A stretch of DNA of 64,000 nt from Bacteriovoracaceae bacterium UBA4096 (GCA_002381945.1 DFXY01000031.1:574-64573); one strand, 5' to 3'; positions 34,761 through 43,916 are shown, numbered from the stretch's first letter. Notes: generated from the letters alone by a model not told the origin. A program made the numbers and translations.

Positions 34761-35816
34761 ATGACTGATTTAGAGCTCTCAAGCTACAATTTTGACCTTC
34801 CTCGGGAGCTAATTGCCGACCGGCCAGTGCCGGATCGCCATTCTTCCAAGCTGTTAGTCTATGATGAAGAGACCGATTCCATCGTTCACTCGACTTTCTC
34901 TGAGATTCATAAGTTCCTGCCACCCCATTCAACTCTGGTATTTAACCGCTCACGGGTCTTTCCTTGTCGTTTGATTGGGAATAAGCCTTCTGGTGGTGAA
35001 GCAGAAGTTTTCATTCTGTCACTTCTCCATGAAAAGGGGATTTATCCCGGCATGGTGCGGGCCTCAGGCAAAAGAAAAGTAGGGGACGTTTTTATTTTTG
35101 GAGATCTTATCTCTGAGATCAAGACGGTTAATGGAGATGGGACTTTCGGTTTAACTTTTTCTCAAAGTCACCAGGAGCTTCTTAAAACTCTCGATCAAAT
35201 TGGAAAAATTCCTATTCCGCCTTATATCCGAAATGGCGAATCGGATGAGGAAGATAAAAGGACTTATCAGACGGTTTATGCTCAGGAAACCGGCTCGGTG
35301 GCCGCACCAACGGCGGGACTGCATTTCTCGGAAGAACTGTTAAACGAGCTCAAAAACCAAGGCCATGAGCTTGCCACTGTGACCCTCCATGTGGGAGCGG
35401 GAACCTTTGCTCCGGTTAAGGCCCAGAATATTTTAGATCATAAAATGCATCAGGAATTTTTCACCATCGATAGTGAGAATTTAAAAAAAATTCAAAGTGC
35501 TAAATTTCGGATTGCTGTGGGAACAACGACCTTAAGGACTCTCGAGAGTTCTTATCAGAATGGAAATGTTCAGTTTGATCATCCTGGCTCTTTGAAGTCG
35601 ACAGCGATCTTTTTGCATCCGGGGAAAGAGGTTCACTCCATTGATGCCATGGTGACTAATTTTCATTTACCGGAATCCTCACTCATCATGCTGGTCAGTG
35701 CACTGATCGGGCGGGAGAAAACTCTGGAAATTTATAAAACGGCGGTTCAGCATAAATACCGCTTCTTCTCTTACGGGGACGGCATGCTGATTTTGAGAAA
35801 AGGAAGAAAACTGTGA
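34761..35816 (+). CDS. queA: tRNA preQ1(34) S-adenosylmethionine ribosyltransferase-isomerase
   Basis: Transfers and isomerises the ribosyl of SAM onto preQ1 in tRNA, the penultimate step of queuosine synthesis. Landmarks: YNFDLPRELIADRPVPDRHSSKLL, FNRSRVFPCRL, RTYQTVYAQ, GSVAAPTAGLHFS, TLHVGAGTFAPV and TNFHLPESSLIMLVSA. ATG 34761 is chosen over GTG 34749 because it matches the usual N-terminus more closely; neither has a good ribosome site. The stop overlaps the FecR-domain gene (ATGA), and tgt follows, so both queuosine enzymes are in one unit. Confidence 0.93.
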   Translation: MTDLELSSYNFDLPRELIADRPVPDRHSSKLLVYDEETDSIVHSTFSEIHKFLPPHSTLVFNRSRVFPCRLIGNKPSGGEAEVFILSLLHEKGIYPGMVRASGKRKVGDVFIFGDLISEIKTVNGDGTFGLTFSQSHQELLKTLDQIGKIPIPPYIRNGESDEEDKRTYQTVYAQETGSVAAPTAGLHFSEELLNELKNQGHELATVTLHVGAGTFAPVKAQNILDHKMHQEFFTIDSENLKKIQSAKFRIAVGTTTLRTLESSYQNGNVQFDHPGSLKSTAIFLHPGKEVHSIDAMVTNFHLPESSLIMLVSALIGREKTLEIYKTAVQHKYRFFSYGDGMLILRKGRKL

Positions 35817-36397
35817 TGAAGCTAATTCTGATGATGATTTGTCTACTCAGTGTTTCTCTCGCCTGGGCAAAAGGTTCTGCTAAAGTGGTGCTCTTGATTG
35901 GGGAAGCCTCATTTGCAGGGAAGGCCTTAACCAAAACGTCTTCTCTTCAAGGAACCGGAGAGATTGTTGTAGGCAATAAATCTTATCTGAAGCTTTTATT
36001 GAGTGAATCTCAGACTGTGATTGCCTTGGGGGCGAATACCACCTCAAGATTAAATATTTCAGCACCGGCCGAAAAGCAGGAACTTAATTTGATTAAGGGG
36101 ATTGCCCGCTGGGTGACGGGAAATAAAAAAGGTCTGGGAATAAAAACCTCCAACGCCACTATGGGAGTCAGGGGAACTGATTTTTATACTTCTTATCATC
36201 CGCTTTTGGGTGAGACCGAGATTGTCTGTTTTGAAGGTACATTGGAGTTGACCAATGCTAACAATTCAACTGATTCCAAGTTGATTAAAAAAAATCAATG
36301 GGGTGGAATTGGGGGAAGATTTGGCAACAAAGTTTCAAGTATTTTAGATTTAAGTCCTGAACTCATAAAAACTTTTGATTCAGCATTGGCCAAATGA
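35813..36397 (+). CDS. Periplasmic FecR-domain protein
   Basis: A signal peptide (MMKLILMMICLLSVSLAWA) is followed by a FecR-type beta domain: GTGEIVVGNKSYLKLLLSESQTVIALGANTTSRL, then GIARW...IKTSNATMGVRGTDFYTSY, the characteristic (V/M)-G-V-R-G-T-D-F signature. Stand-alone FecR domains occur as periplasmic binding or scaffold proteins and need not be iron regulators; no FecI or receptor gene is near. Coupled to queA by overlap, an unusual partner. Confidence 0.8.
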   Translation: MMKLILMMICLLSVSLAWAKGSAKVVLLIGEASFAGKALTKTSSLQGTGEIVVGNKSYLKLLLSESQTVIALGANTTSRLNISAPAEKQELNLIKGIARWVTGNKKGLGIKTSNATMGVRGTDFYTSYHPLLGETEIVCFEGTLELTNANNSTDSKLIKKNQWGGIGGRFGNKVSSILDLSPELIKTFDSALAK

Positions 36398-36458
36398 TGC
36401 ACCGTTTTTCCATCCTAAAAGGTTAGACTAATAAGGCCGTCTCCTGTATTTTGGCGGC

Positions 36459-37571
36459 ATGTCTTTTTTTCAATTAGAAGCTTCTTCTGGTGAGGCCCGT
36501 GCCGGCCGCATCTACACATCTCACGGAGTGATTGAGACCCCCATCTTTATGCCGGTGGGTACTCGCGCGTCTGTTAAAACTTTGTGGCAGGAAGACCTTG
36601 AGCGCATGAATGCTCAAATCATTCTGGGAAATACCTATCACTTATTTCTGCGCCCTGGTCATGAGCTGATCGAGAAGATGGGTGGCCTTCATAAGTTTAT
36701 GAGCTGGAACCGTCCTATTCTTACCGACTCCGGTGGCTACCAGGTTTTCTCTCTCTCAGATATTAATAAACTGACAGAAGAAGGGGTGACTTTTCAGTCA
36801 CACATCGATGGATCAAAACATCTGATCACTCCGGAAAAATCCATGCAGATTCAAAGGGCCTTAGGCTCCGATATCGTGATGGCCTTTGATGAATGCCCGA
36901 AGCTTCCTGCAACTAAAGAAACTCTCAGAACCAGCATGGAACTCACTCACCGGTGGGCCCGTCGTTGTAAGTCTGTTGAACTTAAATCTCATCAACACCT
37001 TTTTGGAATAATTCAAGGTGGACTTCACTACGACCTTCGAATGGAAAGTATGGAAGGTCTCAAAGAACTCGACTTTGATGGATACGCTTTAGGCGGACTT
37101 TCGGTCGGTGAAAAAAATGAAGAGATGGTTGAGTTCTGTAAAAAATTTGTTCCTGCCATGCCTAAAGAGAAACCTCGCTACCTGATGGGAGTAGGTAAAC
37201 CTCTGGATGTTTTAAATGGCATTAAGGCCGGACTGGACATGTTTGACTGTGTGCTTCCAACTAGGAATGCCCGTAACGGTCAGTTCCTGACAACTCATGG
37301 ACCTCTTAATATTAAGAAGGCCCGCTTCCTGGAAGACCAGCTTCCACCGGATCCGGAATGTAGCTGCCAGGTTTGCTCTCGTTATTCCCGCAGCTATGTA
37401 CGTCATTTATTCAATGTCGGCGAGTATCTGGCAGGGCAGCTTATCAGTTATCATAATATTCATTTCTATCTTCAAATGGTCAAAGCGGCGAGAGAAGCAA
37501 TTTTCAAGGGTTCGTTTGACGATTATTACCAGACATTTTATAACAATTACTCAACTAACCGTTGGGAATAA
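36459..37571 (+). CDS. tgt: tRNA-guanine transglycosylase
   Basis: Exchanges G34 for preQ1 in tRNAs with GUN anticodons. Diagnostic blocks: GTRASVKTLW, ILGNTYHLFLRPG, LTDSGGYQVFSLS (catalytic Asp), GGLSVGE, MGVGKPLDVL, FDCVLPTRNARNGQ (nucleophile Asp), and the zinc site C-S-C-Q-V-C...YVRHL. At 370 residues it has normal bacterial length. It is followed after 12 bases by yajC, the common tgt-yajC-secDF order. Confidence 0.96.
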   Translation: MSFFQLEASSGEARAGRIYTSHGVIETPIFMPVGTRASVKTLWQEDLERMNAQIILGNTYHLFLRPGHELIEKMGGLHKFMSWNRPILTDSGGYQVFSLSDINKLTEEGVTFQSHIDGSKHLITPEKSMQIQRALGSDIVMAFDECPKLPATKETLRTSMELTHRWARRCKSVELKSHQHLFGIIQGGLHYDLRMESMEGLKELDFDGYALGGLSVGEKNEEMVEFCKKFVPAMPKEKPRYLMGVGKPLDVLNGIKAGLDMFDCVLPTRNARNGQFLTTHGPLNIKKARFLEDQLPPDPECSCQVCSRYSRSYVRHLFNVGEYLAGQLISYHNIHFYLQMVKAAREAIFKGSFDDYYQTFYNNYSTNRWE

Positions 37572-37583
37572 AAAAGGATAACC

Positions 37584-37919
37584 ATGTTTGATTTATTCAT
37601 CTCTACCGCTCACGCACAAGCTGCCAACACTCCGGCCCAGCCTGCCTGGATGTCATTTGTGCCTTTCGTTCTTATCTTTGTGGTGATGTATTTTCTAATG
37701 ATTCGCCCTCAGAAAAAACGTATGGAAGAAGAGCAAAACTTTATCAACAAACTTTCTCACGGTGATGAGATCTATACAAAGTCTGGCATCCTTGGAAAAG
37801 TTACTGGCATCGCCGATAAAGTGGTGACGATTGAACTTGATGGTGGAACCAGAATGAAAGTTTTAAAATCACACATCGGTGGATCGGCCACGGCCCTTTT
37901 CTCTGAAGCTAAGAAGTAA
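37584..37919 (+). CDS. yajC: Sec translocase accessory subunit YajC
   Basis: 111 residues with one N-terminal membrane segment (WMSFVPFVLIFVVMYFLMIRPQKKR: the IRPQ(K/R)K motif is diagnostic) and a cytoplasmic beta domain (LSHGDEIYTKSGILGKVTGI). It joins SecD and SecF at the Sec channel. AAGGA precedes the ATG. Confidence 0.93.
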   Translation: MFDLFISTAHAQAANTPAQPAWMSFVPFVLIFVVMYFLMIRPQKKRMEEEQNFINKLSHGDEIYTKSGILGKVTGIADKVVTIELDGGTRMKVLKSHIGGSATALFSEAKK

Positions 37920-37921
37920 TT

Positions 37922-38179
37922 ATGTTTGGGCTTGGTTTTGGCGAATTAATCCTTATTTTTTTAATCGCCCTGATTTTTATCGGACCAAAAAAACTTCCTG
38001 AACTTGCTAAAGGCTTAGGTAAGGGGATTCGCGATTTTCAAAATGCAGCTAAAGGCCTAAGTGACGAGTTGCAAGATGATATCAATTCTCCCTCTAAGAA
38101 AGTCGCTGACGCTACTCAGCAGGAAGAAGAAAAGAAGCCCGAAGCTCCTGTTGAAAACAAAGAATCTAACCAATCTTAA
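37922..38179 (+). CDS. tatA: Twin-arginine translocase subunit TatA
   Basis: 85 residues: an N-terminal membrane helix (FGELILIFLIALIFI), the hinge GPKKLPELAKGLGKG and an amphipathic helix, then an acidic tail. This is the TatA/E pattern; TatB is longer, though a bifunctional role is possible. It starts two bases after the yajC stop and precedes secD, so Sec and Tat components share one transcript. No tatC is in the window. Confidence 0.88.
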   Translation: MFGLGFGELILIFLIALIFIGPKKLPELAKGLGKGIRDFQNAAKGLSDELQDDINSPSKKVADATQQEEEKKPEAPVENKESNQS

Positions 38180-38180
38180 A

Positions 38181-38207
38181 AATAGAAGGGCGTTATGCCC
38201 TTCTATT
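38181..38207 (+). terminator. Hairpin between tatA and secD
   Basis: AATAGAAGGGC-GTTAT-GCCCTTCTATT, 11 of 11 paired. It lacks a T run, so it is more likely an RNA-stability or partial attenuation element than a full terminator. Confidence 0.5.
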
Positions 38208-38288
38208 CATTGCCCTAGTTCCCTAAATTGATTAAAATTTTCTAGTCTATATTTTCTAAGAGAACCCTTTTTAAAGAGTGGAGTTTAC

Positions 38289-39995
38289 ATGGCCAAGGGA
38301 TGGTGGTTTCGATTTAGTTTGTTGATGGTTCTGGTAATTGCTGCGGTAATGGCCACGACACCAACGTTTTTTAACCTGAAAGAAGACAGTGCTTTTCCAG
38401 TGAAAACCAAGATCAATCTGGGGCTAGATCTCCAGGGTGGTCTCTATATGGTTTTGGGAATTGATTTCAACAAGGTTTACCGTGATGAAATTATTGGTTA
38501 TGCCAGAAAGGCCCAGGCCACTTTGAAAGACATTGGGATTGAGTCTTCTGTTGGCACTCTTGATGCATCAGAAGCCTTGGATCCAAAGCATTCAATCATT
38601 CTTGCTAAAGAAAGCGATCGTGATGCTGCTAAAGAAAAACTTCGTGAATTCTATAGCTACCCACTTCGTTTAACTAAAGATGATGGCACGACACTTCAGT
38701 ATGGTTTAGGTCGTGATTTCACTCGAGAAATTGAAGAAACGGCCCTTTCTAAATCTATTGAAGTCATTCGTAACCGAATTGATGAATTCGGTGTGACTGA
38801 ACCAGAAATTGTTTCTCAGGGTGCAGAACGTATCGTGGTTCAGCTTCCTGGTGTAAAGGATATCAGTCGTGCCAAGGATTTGATTGGTCGTACAGCGAAA
38901 CTTGAATTCAAATTGGTCAATGATGAAGTTCCGCCAATGGCCTTAAATGAGTGGCTGGAAAAAGTGAAGAAAGCTGGCATTGAATATAAGAAAGGGGAGC
39001 GATTCTCTGACTATATGAACCAGATCAACAGCTTCCTCGCCAATGATCTTCCTAAAGGTTATGAGATTGCTTTCGCAAAAACCCTTAATAAAAATACCAA
39101 TGAAGTAACCAATATGGAACCATACTTGGTCGAGGTTGGTTCAGGTCTTACGGGTGATGAACTTCAAGAGGCCATTGTTCGTATTGATCCTCAACAAAAC
39201 CGTCCTTATGTCGGTCTGGAGTTCAAGCCAAATGGTGCCAGACTTTTTGAAGAATTGACGGGAGCAAATATTGGTAAACGTCTTGCTATCGTTCTTGATG
39301 GTAACGTTTATTCTGCTCCAGTGGTTCAGGGCCGTATTGCTGGTGGATCAGCTCAGATAACTTTAGGTGCAGGCGATTACAACGCTTCTATGATGGAAGC
39401 TCGCGATCTTGCCCTGGTTCTTCGTGCTGGCGCTCTTCCGGTTGAACTTATTTTTGAAGAACAACGTGTCGTTGGTCCTTCTCTTGGTGCTGATGCCATT
39501 GATAAAGCGCAAGTTGCCGCTATGATCGGTTCATTCCTGGTTCTGGCCTTCATGTGCTTCTACTACAAACTTTCAGGTTTAATCGCGACAGCGACCATTA
39601 TTTTAAACGTGTTATTTACGATTTCGATTTTGATTGCCGTTGGAGCAACTCTTTCACTTCCAGGAATTGCCGGTATCGCTCTCACAGTAGGTATGGCCGT
39701 GGATGGTAACATCCTTATTTACGAGCGTATCCGTGAAGAACTAAGAGCAGGCATGACTCCTTATGAAGCCGTGCGAACTGGTTTTGCCAAGGCCTTCTGG
39801 GCCATTGCTGATGCCAACATCACAACCGCCCTTGCTGGTCTGTGCCTTCTGAACTTCGGTACAGGTCCGGTTCGAGGTTTTGCAGTTACACTTTTGATCG
39901 GTATCACAACAACCGTTTATACTTCTTACTTTGTGTCTAAGGTCCTCTTTGAGTTGTACGTGGGCAGAGGTAATAAGAAGACTTTAAGCATTTAA
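38289..39995 (+). CDS. secD: Protein export membrane protein SecD
   Basis: A proton-driven helper of Sec export. 568 residues: first membrane helix, the periplasmic P1 domain with LGLDLQGGLYMVLGID, RIDEFGVTEPEI and LPGVKDISRAKDLIGRTAKLEF, then the P4 region (LDGNVYSAPVVQGRIAGG) and a five-helix membrane block with VGMAVDGNILIYERIREELR, the conserved Asp-containing helix motif. A signal-like leader and GTGGAG upstream support the start. It leads secD-secF. Confidence 0.96.
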   Translation: MAKGWWFRFSLLMVLVIAAVMATTPTFFNLKEDSAFPVKTKINLGLDLQGGLYMVLGIDFNKVYRDEIIGYARKAQATLKDIGIESSVGTLDASEALDPKHSIILAKESDRDAAKEKLREFYSYPLRLTKDDGTTLQYGLGRDFTREIEETALSKSIEVIRNRIDEFGVTEPEIVSQGAERIVVQLPGVKDISRAKDLIGRTAKLEFKLVNDEVPPMALNEWLEKVKKAGIEYKKGERFSDYMNQINSFLANDLPKGYEIAFAKTLNKNTNEVTNMEPYLVEVGSGLTGDELQEAIVRIDPQQNRPYVGLEFKPNGARLFEELTGANIGKRLAIVLDGNVYSAPVVQGRIAGGSAQITLGAGDYNASMMEARDLALVLRAGALPVELIFEEQRVVGPSLGADAIDKAQVAAMIGSFLVLAFMCFYYKLSGLIATATIILNVLFTISILIAVGATLSLPGIAGIALTVGMAVDGNILIYERIREELRAGMTPYEAVRTGFAKAFWAIADANITTALAGLCLLNFGTGPVRGFAVTLLIGITTTVYTSYFVSKVLFELYVGRGNKKTLSI

Positions 39996-40012
39996 TCGAA
40001 GGATTGATATAT

Positions 40013-40912
40013 ATGAGCACAACACGAAATGTAGATTATGTTGGGATGTTTAGGATTGCAGGTATTCTTTCAGCAATCCTGGTCATTGGTACAATTACAG
40101 GGTTATTCACTAAAGGACTGAACTACGGCGTCGATTTCCGTGGGGGAGTTGAGGTCCAGGTTAAGTTTGCTGAGAAAGTTGAATTGGGTTCTCTGCGTGA
40201 ATTTTTCAGAGAGAAGAATGTTCCTCTTTCACAGTTGCAGAGTATCGGGGATGAGTCTCAGAATGAATTTCTCTTGAAACTAGAAACTGGTGATAAAGTT
40301 GACCTAAATGCGGTCTCCAATCAAGTTGAAGCTGTCCTGACTGAGAAGTATGGTGCCGCTAAGTTTGAAATTTTAAAAAATGATATCGTAGGACCTAAGG
40401 CGGGAGCGGAACTTAGAACTTCAGCTTTTAAGGCCATCATGTGGGCAATTCTAGCGATTATGATTTATCTGGCCTTGCGCTTTGATTATAAATTTGCTCC
40501 GGGGGCCATTGCGGCCCTCCTTCACGATGTTGTGATCATTATTGGTGCATTTATCCTGACTCAAAAAGAGTTCTCGCTTCAAATCGTGGCGGCACTTTTG
40601 GCGATCATTGGTTACTCAGTCAATGATACGGTCGTTATTTATGACCGTGTTCGTGAAATTGAAAACGCCAACCCTTCAATGCCTACCATTCAGGTTATTA
40701 ACCGCGCCATTAATGAAACCATGTCACGAACAATCATCACTTCGATGACTGTATTGGGTGTCTCTCTCGTTATGCTTTTCTGGGGTGGATCAGTTATTCA
40801 CGATTTCTTCTTCGCTATGACTATCGGTATTGTACTAGGGGTTTACTCAACGATCTTTATTGCTGTTCCTATGACTGTCTTTTTCGAAAAGTTTGTAACT
40901 AAGAAAGCATGA
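40013..40912 (+). CDS. secF: Protein export membrane protein SecF
   Basis: The partner of SecD. 299 residues from ATG 40013, nine bases after GAAGGA; a TTG four codons upstream is too close to that site. LNYGVDFRGGVEVQVKF is the SecF N-terminal motif, and IGYSVNDTVVIYDRVREI is the conserved membrane-domain motif. The stop overlaps the next gene (ATGA). Confidence 0.96.
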   Translation: MSTTRNVDYVGMFRIAGILSAILVIGTITGLFTKGLNYGVDFRGGVEVQVKFAEKVELGSLREFFREKNVPLSQLQSIGDESQNEFLLKLETGDKVDLNAVSNQVEAVLTEKYGAAKFEILKNDIVGPKAGAELRTSAFKAIMWAILAIMIYLALRFDYKFAPGAIAALLHDVVIIIGAFILTQKEFSLQIVAALLAIIGYSVNDTVVIYDRVREIENANPSMPTIQVINRAINETMSRTIITSMTVLGVSLVMLFWGGSVIHDFFFAMTIGIVLGVYSTIFIAVPMTVFFEKFVTKKA

Positions 40913-41541
40913 AATTTCTTTTCCTATTCTTTTTTATTCTCATGAGTCTTCCTGGATTTTGCCAGGAAGACTTTGAGGTAACAGAAATTAGGGAAAACCC
41001 AAAACCTGCTGCTGCCCCCCTTGTTATTCCTGAAATCGACTCGGCCTTAGAGTTAAAAAAATTAGGTTATGATTCCATTAATGCCAAAGCACTCACTGAT
41101 AAAAAAGTGATTTTGCTGATCAAGCGGATTTTAGAAGAGAGTCAGTTGAGTGAAGCTCCTCCTGATATTGTTAAAGGTCTGATCCTTGAGAAACTAAAAG
41201 GTTCTTTATTAGGGAATTTTCTTAAGGCCACTCCCAGATTGTTGGATCTTTTAGTTGATATCATGAGAGATAAAAGGGCCTTATCAGGACTTATCGATAT
41301 TGTTCTTAGACGAGAGGATTTAAAGTCCTATATCCATTTCTGGATTGCCTTTTTAATTGCGGCCTGGTTACTTAAGAAGGCCACCTTCAGGAAAGAATGG
41401 GGACGACTTAAGACTATTGGTCTGGGGCTTTGTGTGAGTTTTATCATTACAGGTGTTTCTGTTACGATTTTCTACAATACTTTTGAGAAAGAACTCGAAC
41501 CAACCATTGAAATTCTCTCCCGGCACTGGAATCAAGCTTAG
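40909..41541 (+). CDS. Hypothetical membrane protein coupled to secF
   Basis: 210 residues: a signal peptide or signal anchor (MKFLFLFFFILMSLPGFC), a periplasmic helical part (about 30-145), and two membrane segments near residues 148-165 and 173-192 separated by a basic loop (KKATFRKEWGRLK). Overlap with secF suggests co-translation and a possible role at the Sec complex, but no family is recognised. Its stop shares TTAG with the convergent lipoprotein gene. Confidence 0.62.
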   Translation: MKFLFLFFFILMSLPGFCQEDFEVTEIRENPKPAAAPLVIPEIDSALELKKLGYDSINAKALTDKKVILLIKRILEESQLSEAPPDIVKGLILEKLKGSLLGNFLKATPRLLDLLVDIMRDKRALSGLIDIVLRREDLKSYIHFWIAFLIAAWLLKKATFRKEWGRLKTIGLGLCVSFIITGVSVTIFYNTFEKELEPTIEILSRHWNQA

Positions 41542-43127
41542 AACTTGGGAACACATCCAATTTTACGATCATGAGGTGGAAAGGTAGACGGCGTTCCATT
41601 GGGAGCTGTTCCGCCACTGGCCGCATTGTTTAATTCAGCTGCACTTCGAACTCTATAAATTCTTTGAGTGGAAGTCTTCACAAATGGTGATGCTTTATTT
41701 AATGGATAATAAAAGTAAACGGCATGGTTGCTGACGTTGTCTTCTGTTGGAGCAGTCGGAACACCACTCTGTAGATAGAACCAAACAGCTTTTAAATCAG
41801 TTTCACGAATCAGAATATAATCCTTGAGACCTGGAACTGTGCCGTTTTCTCCAACCACGGTTTCTGGAGATTTTTCACCGATATAAATACCCTCAGTGTC
41901 CACACCAATGATATCCCGTAAGGCCTTAAAGAGGGCATTATCACTGTTGTACTGAGCTGTGGTCAGGCAGTAAGACTTAAATGAAGTCTGATCAATCCAT
42001 GGGGCCATATAATAACCTAGTGGTTGAGGAACCACTTCCTCGTCACTGCTGCTATCATCCTCACTTACAATATTCGGTGAAGTTTGCCATGTAAATGGAG
42101 TGAAAAATTTAGAATCAGCAGGAATGGATCCGCCGAAATTTTTAGTCTTTTGAATGATGGCATCATTCACATCCAGGGAACCATTTCCATTGTTATCATA
42201 GAAGCGGGGATCAGTATTGTCCCAGAGATTAAAAATTCCCGGCACAGTTTCCAGTCGGGGATAGAGTTCATCATCAACTGATCCATAGAGTGGATTGAAG
42301 ATATCATGACATACAATTCCGCTGGTTCCTGGTGGAAGAGGATTCGGCGGAAGTCGTGGGATGAAATAAAAGTGCTGACGATAGGCAGTGTTATAATAAG
42401 AGTCATTAGTCGATGAATCGATTAATGGATCACGTATCAGGCAGGTGTACTGGGAAACCGGGACGTTCTTTAAAGGACCCAGAACCGGAACAGCGATGTC
42501 TGAGGAGAATTTAATAAATTGAACAGCATCTGATTTCGCATTAGTGGTCTTCTCGACCAAAGTCAGAACGTAAGTTTTATCGTAATCCAGCTTATCCTGA
42601 ATATTGGCCTGAAGAGAATTTGAATTAGTTGGAATTGTGACTTCTATATAAGAGATATTTCCCTGTTCGTCCTTGGCCTCAATTTCACATTCCGGGTTTT
42701 GCTCATCACCTGGTAGATTCACCTTACACCAAGCATACATATTACCCAGACCACCAAGATATATGGCCTCAGTTACCCTGAAATTAGCAAAAAGAGTTTC
42801 GGCACCACCAGTATTTTTACCGGCACATACAGAGGTACAGTTCCCGTAGCTTACTGGTTTAGAGTCTTTACAGGCACAGAAGTCAGTTTTCCAGAAAACC
42901 GCATTGGTGGGACGAGTAGGAGGAATTTCCTGGCAACTTTCAATAACCTCACCATCAACTGTTTCAGATACCTTTTCCTGACCTTCGGGACAAACAAGTT
43001 CTTTGTCGGTCGAAGAACCTTTGGTGATGGTTTGACGATCTGGCATGGTGTCTTGGCAGGCAACGGAGAGTCCCAAGAGGCAAAGCACCCAGAAAGATCG
43101 AGTAAAATTATTAAATCGCGAGTTCAT
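41538..43127 (-). CDS. Large surface lipoprotein
   Basis: 529 residues with lipobox LSVAC (C24). The mature part opens with a Cys-rich segment (ELVCPEGQEKV, ESCQEIPP, DFCACKDSKPV, NCTSVCAGK) and continues as a beta-rich domain with CLIRDPLIDSS, CHDIFNPLYGS and a calcium-loop-like D-N-N-G-N-G-S-L-D-V-N-D (about residue 310). No enzyme motif. Probably outer-membrane anchored. It is preceded by a sigma-28-like promoter similar to that of the giant lipoprotein. Confidence 0.65.
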   Translation of the reverse strand: MNSRFNNFTRSFWVLCLLGLSVACQDTMPDRQTITKGSSTDKELVCPEGQEKVSETVDGEVIESCQEIPPTRPTNAVFWKTDFCACKDSKPVSYGNCTSVCAGKNTGGAETLFANFRVTEAIYLGGLGNMYAWCKVNLPGDEQNPECEIEAKDEQGNISYIEVTIPTNSNSLQANIQDKLDYDKTYVLTLVEKTTNAKSDAVQFIKFSSDIAVPVLGPLKNVPVSQYTCLIRDPLIDSSTNDSYYNTAYRQHFYFIPRLPPNPLPPGTSGIVCHDIFNPLYGSVDDELYPRLETVPGIFNLWDNTDPRFYDNNGNGSLDVNDAIIQKTKNFGGSIPADSKFFTPFTWQTSPNIVSEDDSSSDEEVVPQPLGYYMAPWIDQTSFKSYCLTTAQYNSDNALFKALRDIIGVDTEGIYIGEKSPETVVGENGTVPGLKDYILIRETDLKAVWFYLQSGVPTAPTEDNVSNHAVYFYYPLNKASPFVKTSTQRIYRVRSAAELNNAASGGTAPNGTPSTFPPHDRKIGCVPKF

Positions 43128-43147
43128 AGTCCTAATTCCTCAACGAC

Positions 43148-43175
43148 TTATCGAGTCGATTCATAAAATTCTTAA
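43148..43175 (-). promoter_or_regulatory. Sigma-28-like promoter of the 529-residue lipoprotein
   Basis: On the minus strand TTAAGAAT, a 12-base spacer, then CTCGATAA, 21 bases before ATG 43127. The block around it (TAAG-AATTTTA-GAA...CGATAA and AGGAAT-AGG) is visibly shared with the region upstream of the giant lipoprotein at 33090. Confidence 0.35.
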
Positions 43176-43371
43176 TCCATTGTAGGTTTCTTCGGTCTTC
43201 TTATTAAAAAATTACACGGGATGCAATAATTACGGTAACATAGGGTTTGTAAGGACATTTTATTTATTGAGGACTTGCCGAGGCTTTGAGGCAAAACTAA
43301 ATTAATATTTTTATTAACCGATAAGCTCTCAGAATCATAGAATATAGATGTCCCGTTAACAGGAGTGGACC

Positions 43372-43677
43372 ATGACGAAAGCTGATTTGATTGCCGTGAT
43401 TGAAAAACAAGCAAACCTTCCTCATCATCAAGCAGAAAAGATTGTGAACATCTGCTTTGATAGTATGATTCAGGCCCTCTTCGATGATGAGCGCATCGAA
43501 ATCAGAGGCTTTGGTTCATTTGCTAACAGAAATTATAAAGCTTATGAAGGTCGAAATCCTAAGACTGGAAAAGTTGTAAAAGTTTCTCCTAAAAAAGTTC
43601 CTTTCTTTAAAGTAGGAAAAGAACTCAAGGAGATGGTGGATGAAGGGAAAGATAAGTACGTCATCCGTGAAGCTTAA
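43372..43677 (+). CDS. HU/IHF-family DNA-bending protein
   Basis: 101 residues of standard HU/IHF layout: MTKADLIAVIEKQANLPHHQAEKIV, then EIRGFGSFANRNYKAYEGRNPKTGKVVKVSPKKVPFFKVGKELKEMV. RNPKTG with the following VSPKKVPFFK is the DNA-clasping arm and is more IHF-like than HU-like. A short acidic C-terminal extension follows. It bends DNA and helps compact the nucleoid. Single gene with its own terminator; a possible sigma-28-like element (TAAATTAA-N11-ACCGATAA, 43298-43324) precedes it. Confidence 0.9.
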   Translation: MTKADLIAVIEKQANLPHHQAEKIVNICFDSMIQALFDDERIEIRGFGSFANRNYKAYEGRNPKTGKVVKVSPKKVPFFKVGKELKEMVDEGKDKYVIREA

Positions 43678-43697
43678 ATAAATTATTCTCTAAAAAA

Positions 43698-43726
43698 AAG
43701 GTCGGATTTTTCCGGCCTTTTTTTTT
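43698..43726 (+). terminator. Terminator of the HU/IHF-like gene
   Basis: AAGGTCGGA-TTTT-TCCGGCCTT (one G-U) flanked by an A8 run upstream and T10 downstream, so it may work in both directions. Confidence 0.85.
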
Positions 43727-43883
43727 ATCTTTTTTAAAGTTGATTGAAGATCTTTTTTTCATTCTGAAGACCTTGTTCATTCCAGAAAGCATAGAAGTCT
43801 TTTAAATAAGATAACTTTTTCCATAGTCATTCCACATTCGACATTTTTGCCTACTTTGAACACCAAAATGCTCTGTGTGAACA

Positions 43884-43914
43884 TCCTTCCACTGATTTTA
43901 AAACCAAGGAAGGA
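43884..43914 (+). promoter_or_regulatory. Possible ribosome-site hairpin before the metzincin gene
   Basis: TCCTTCC (43884-43890) is the exact complement of the ribosome site GGAAGGA (43908-43914), with a 17-base loop between; ATG follows at 43917. Confidence 0.45.
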
Positions 43915-43916
43915 CG

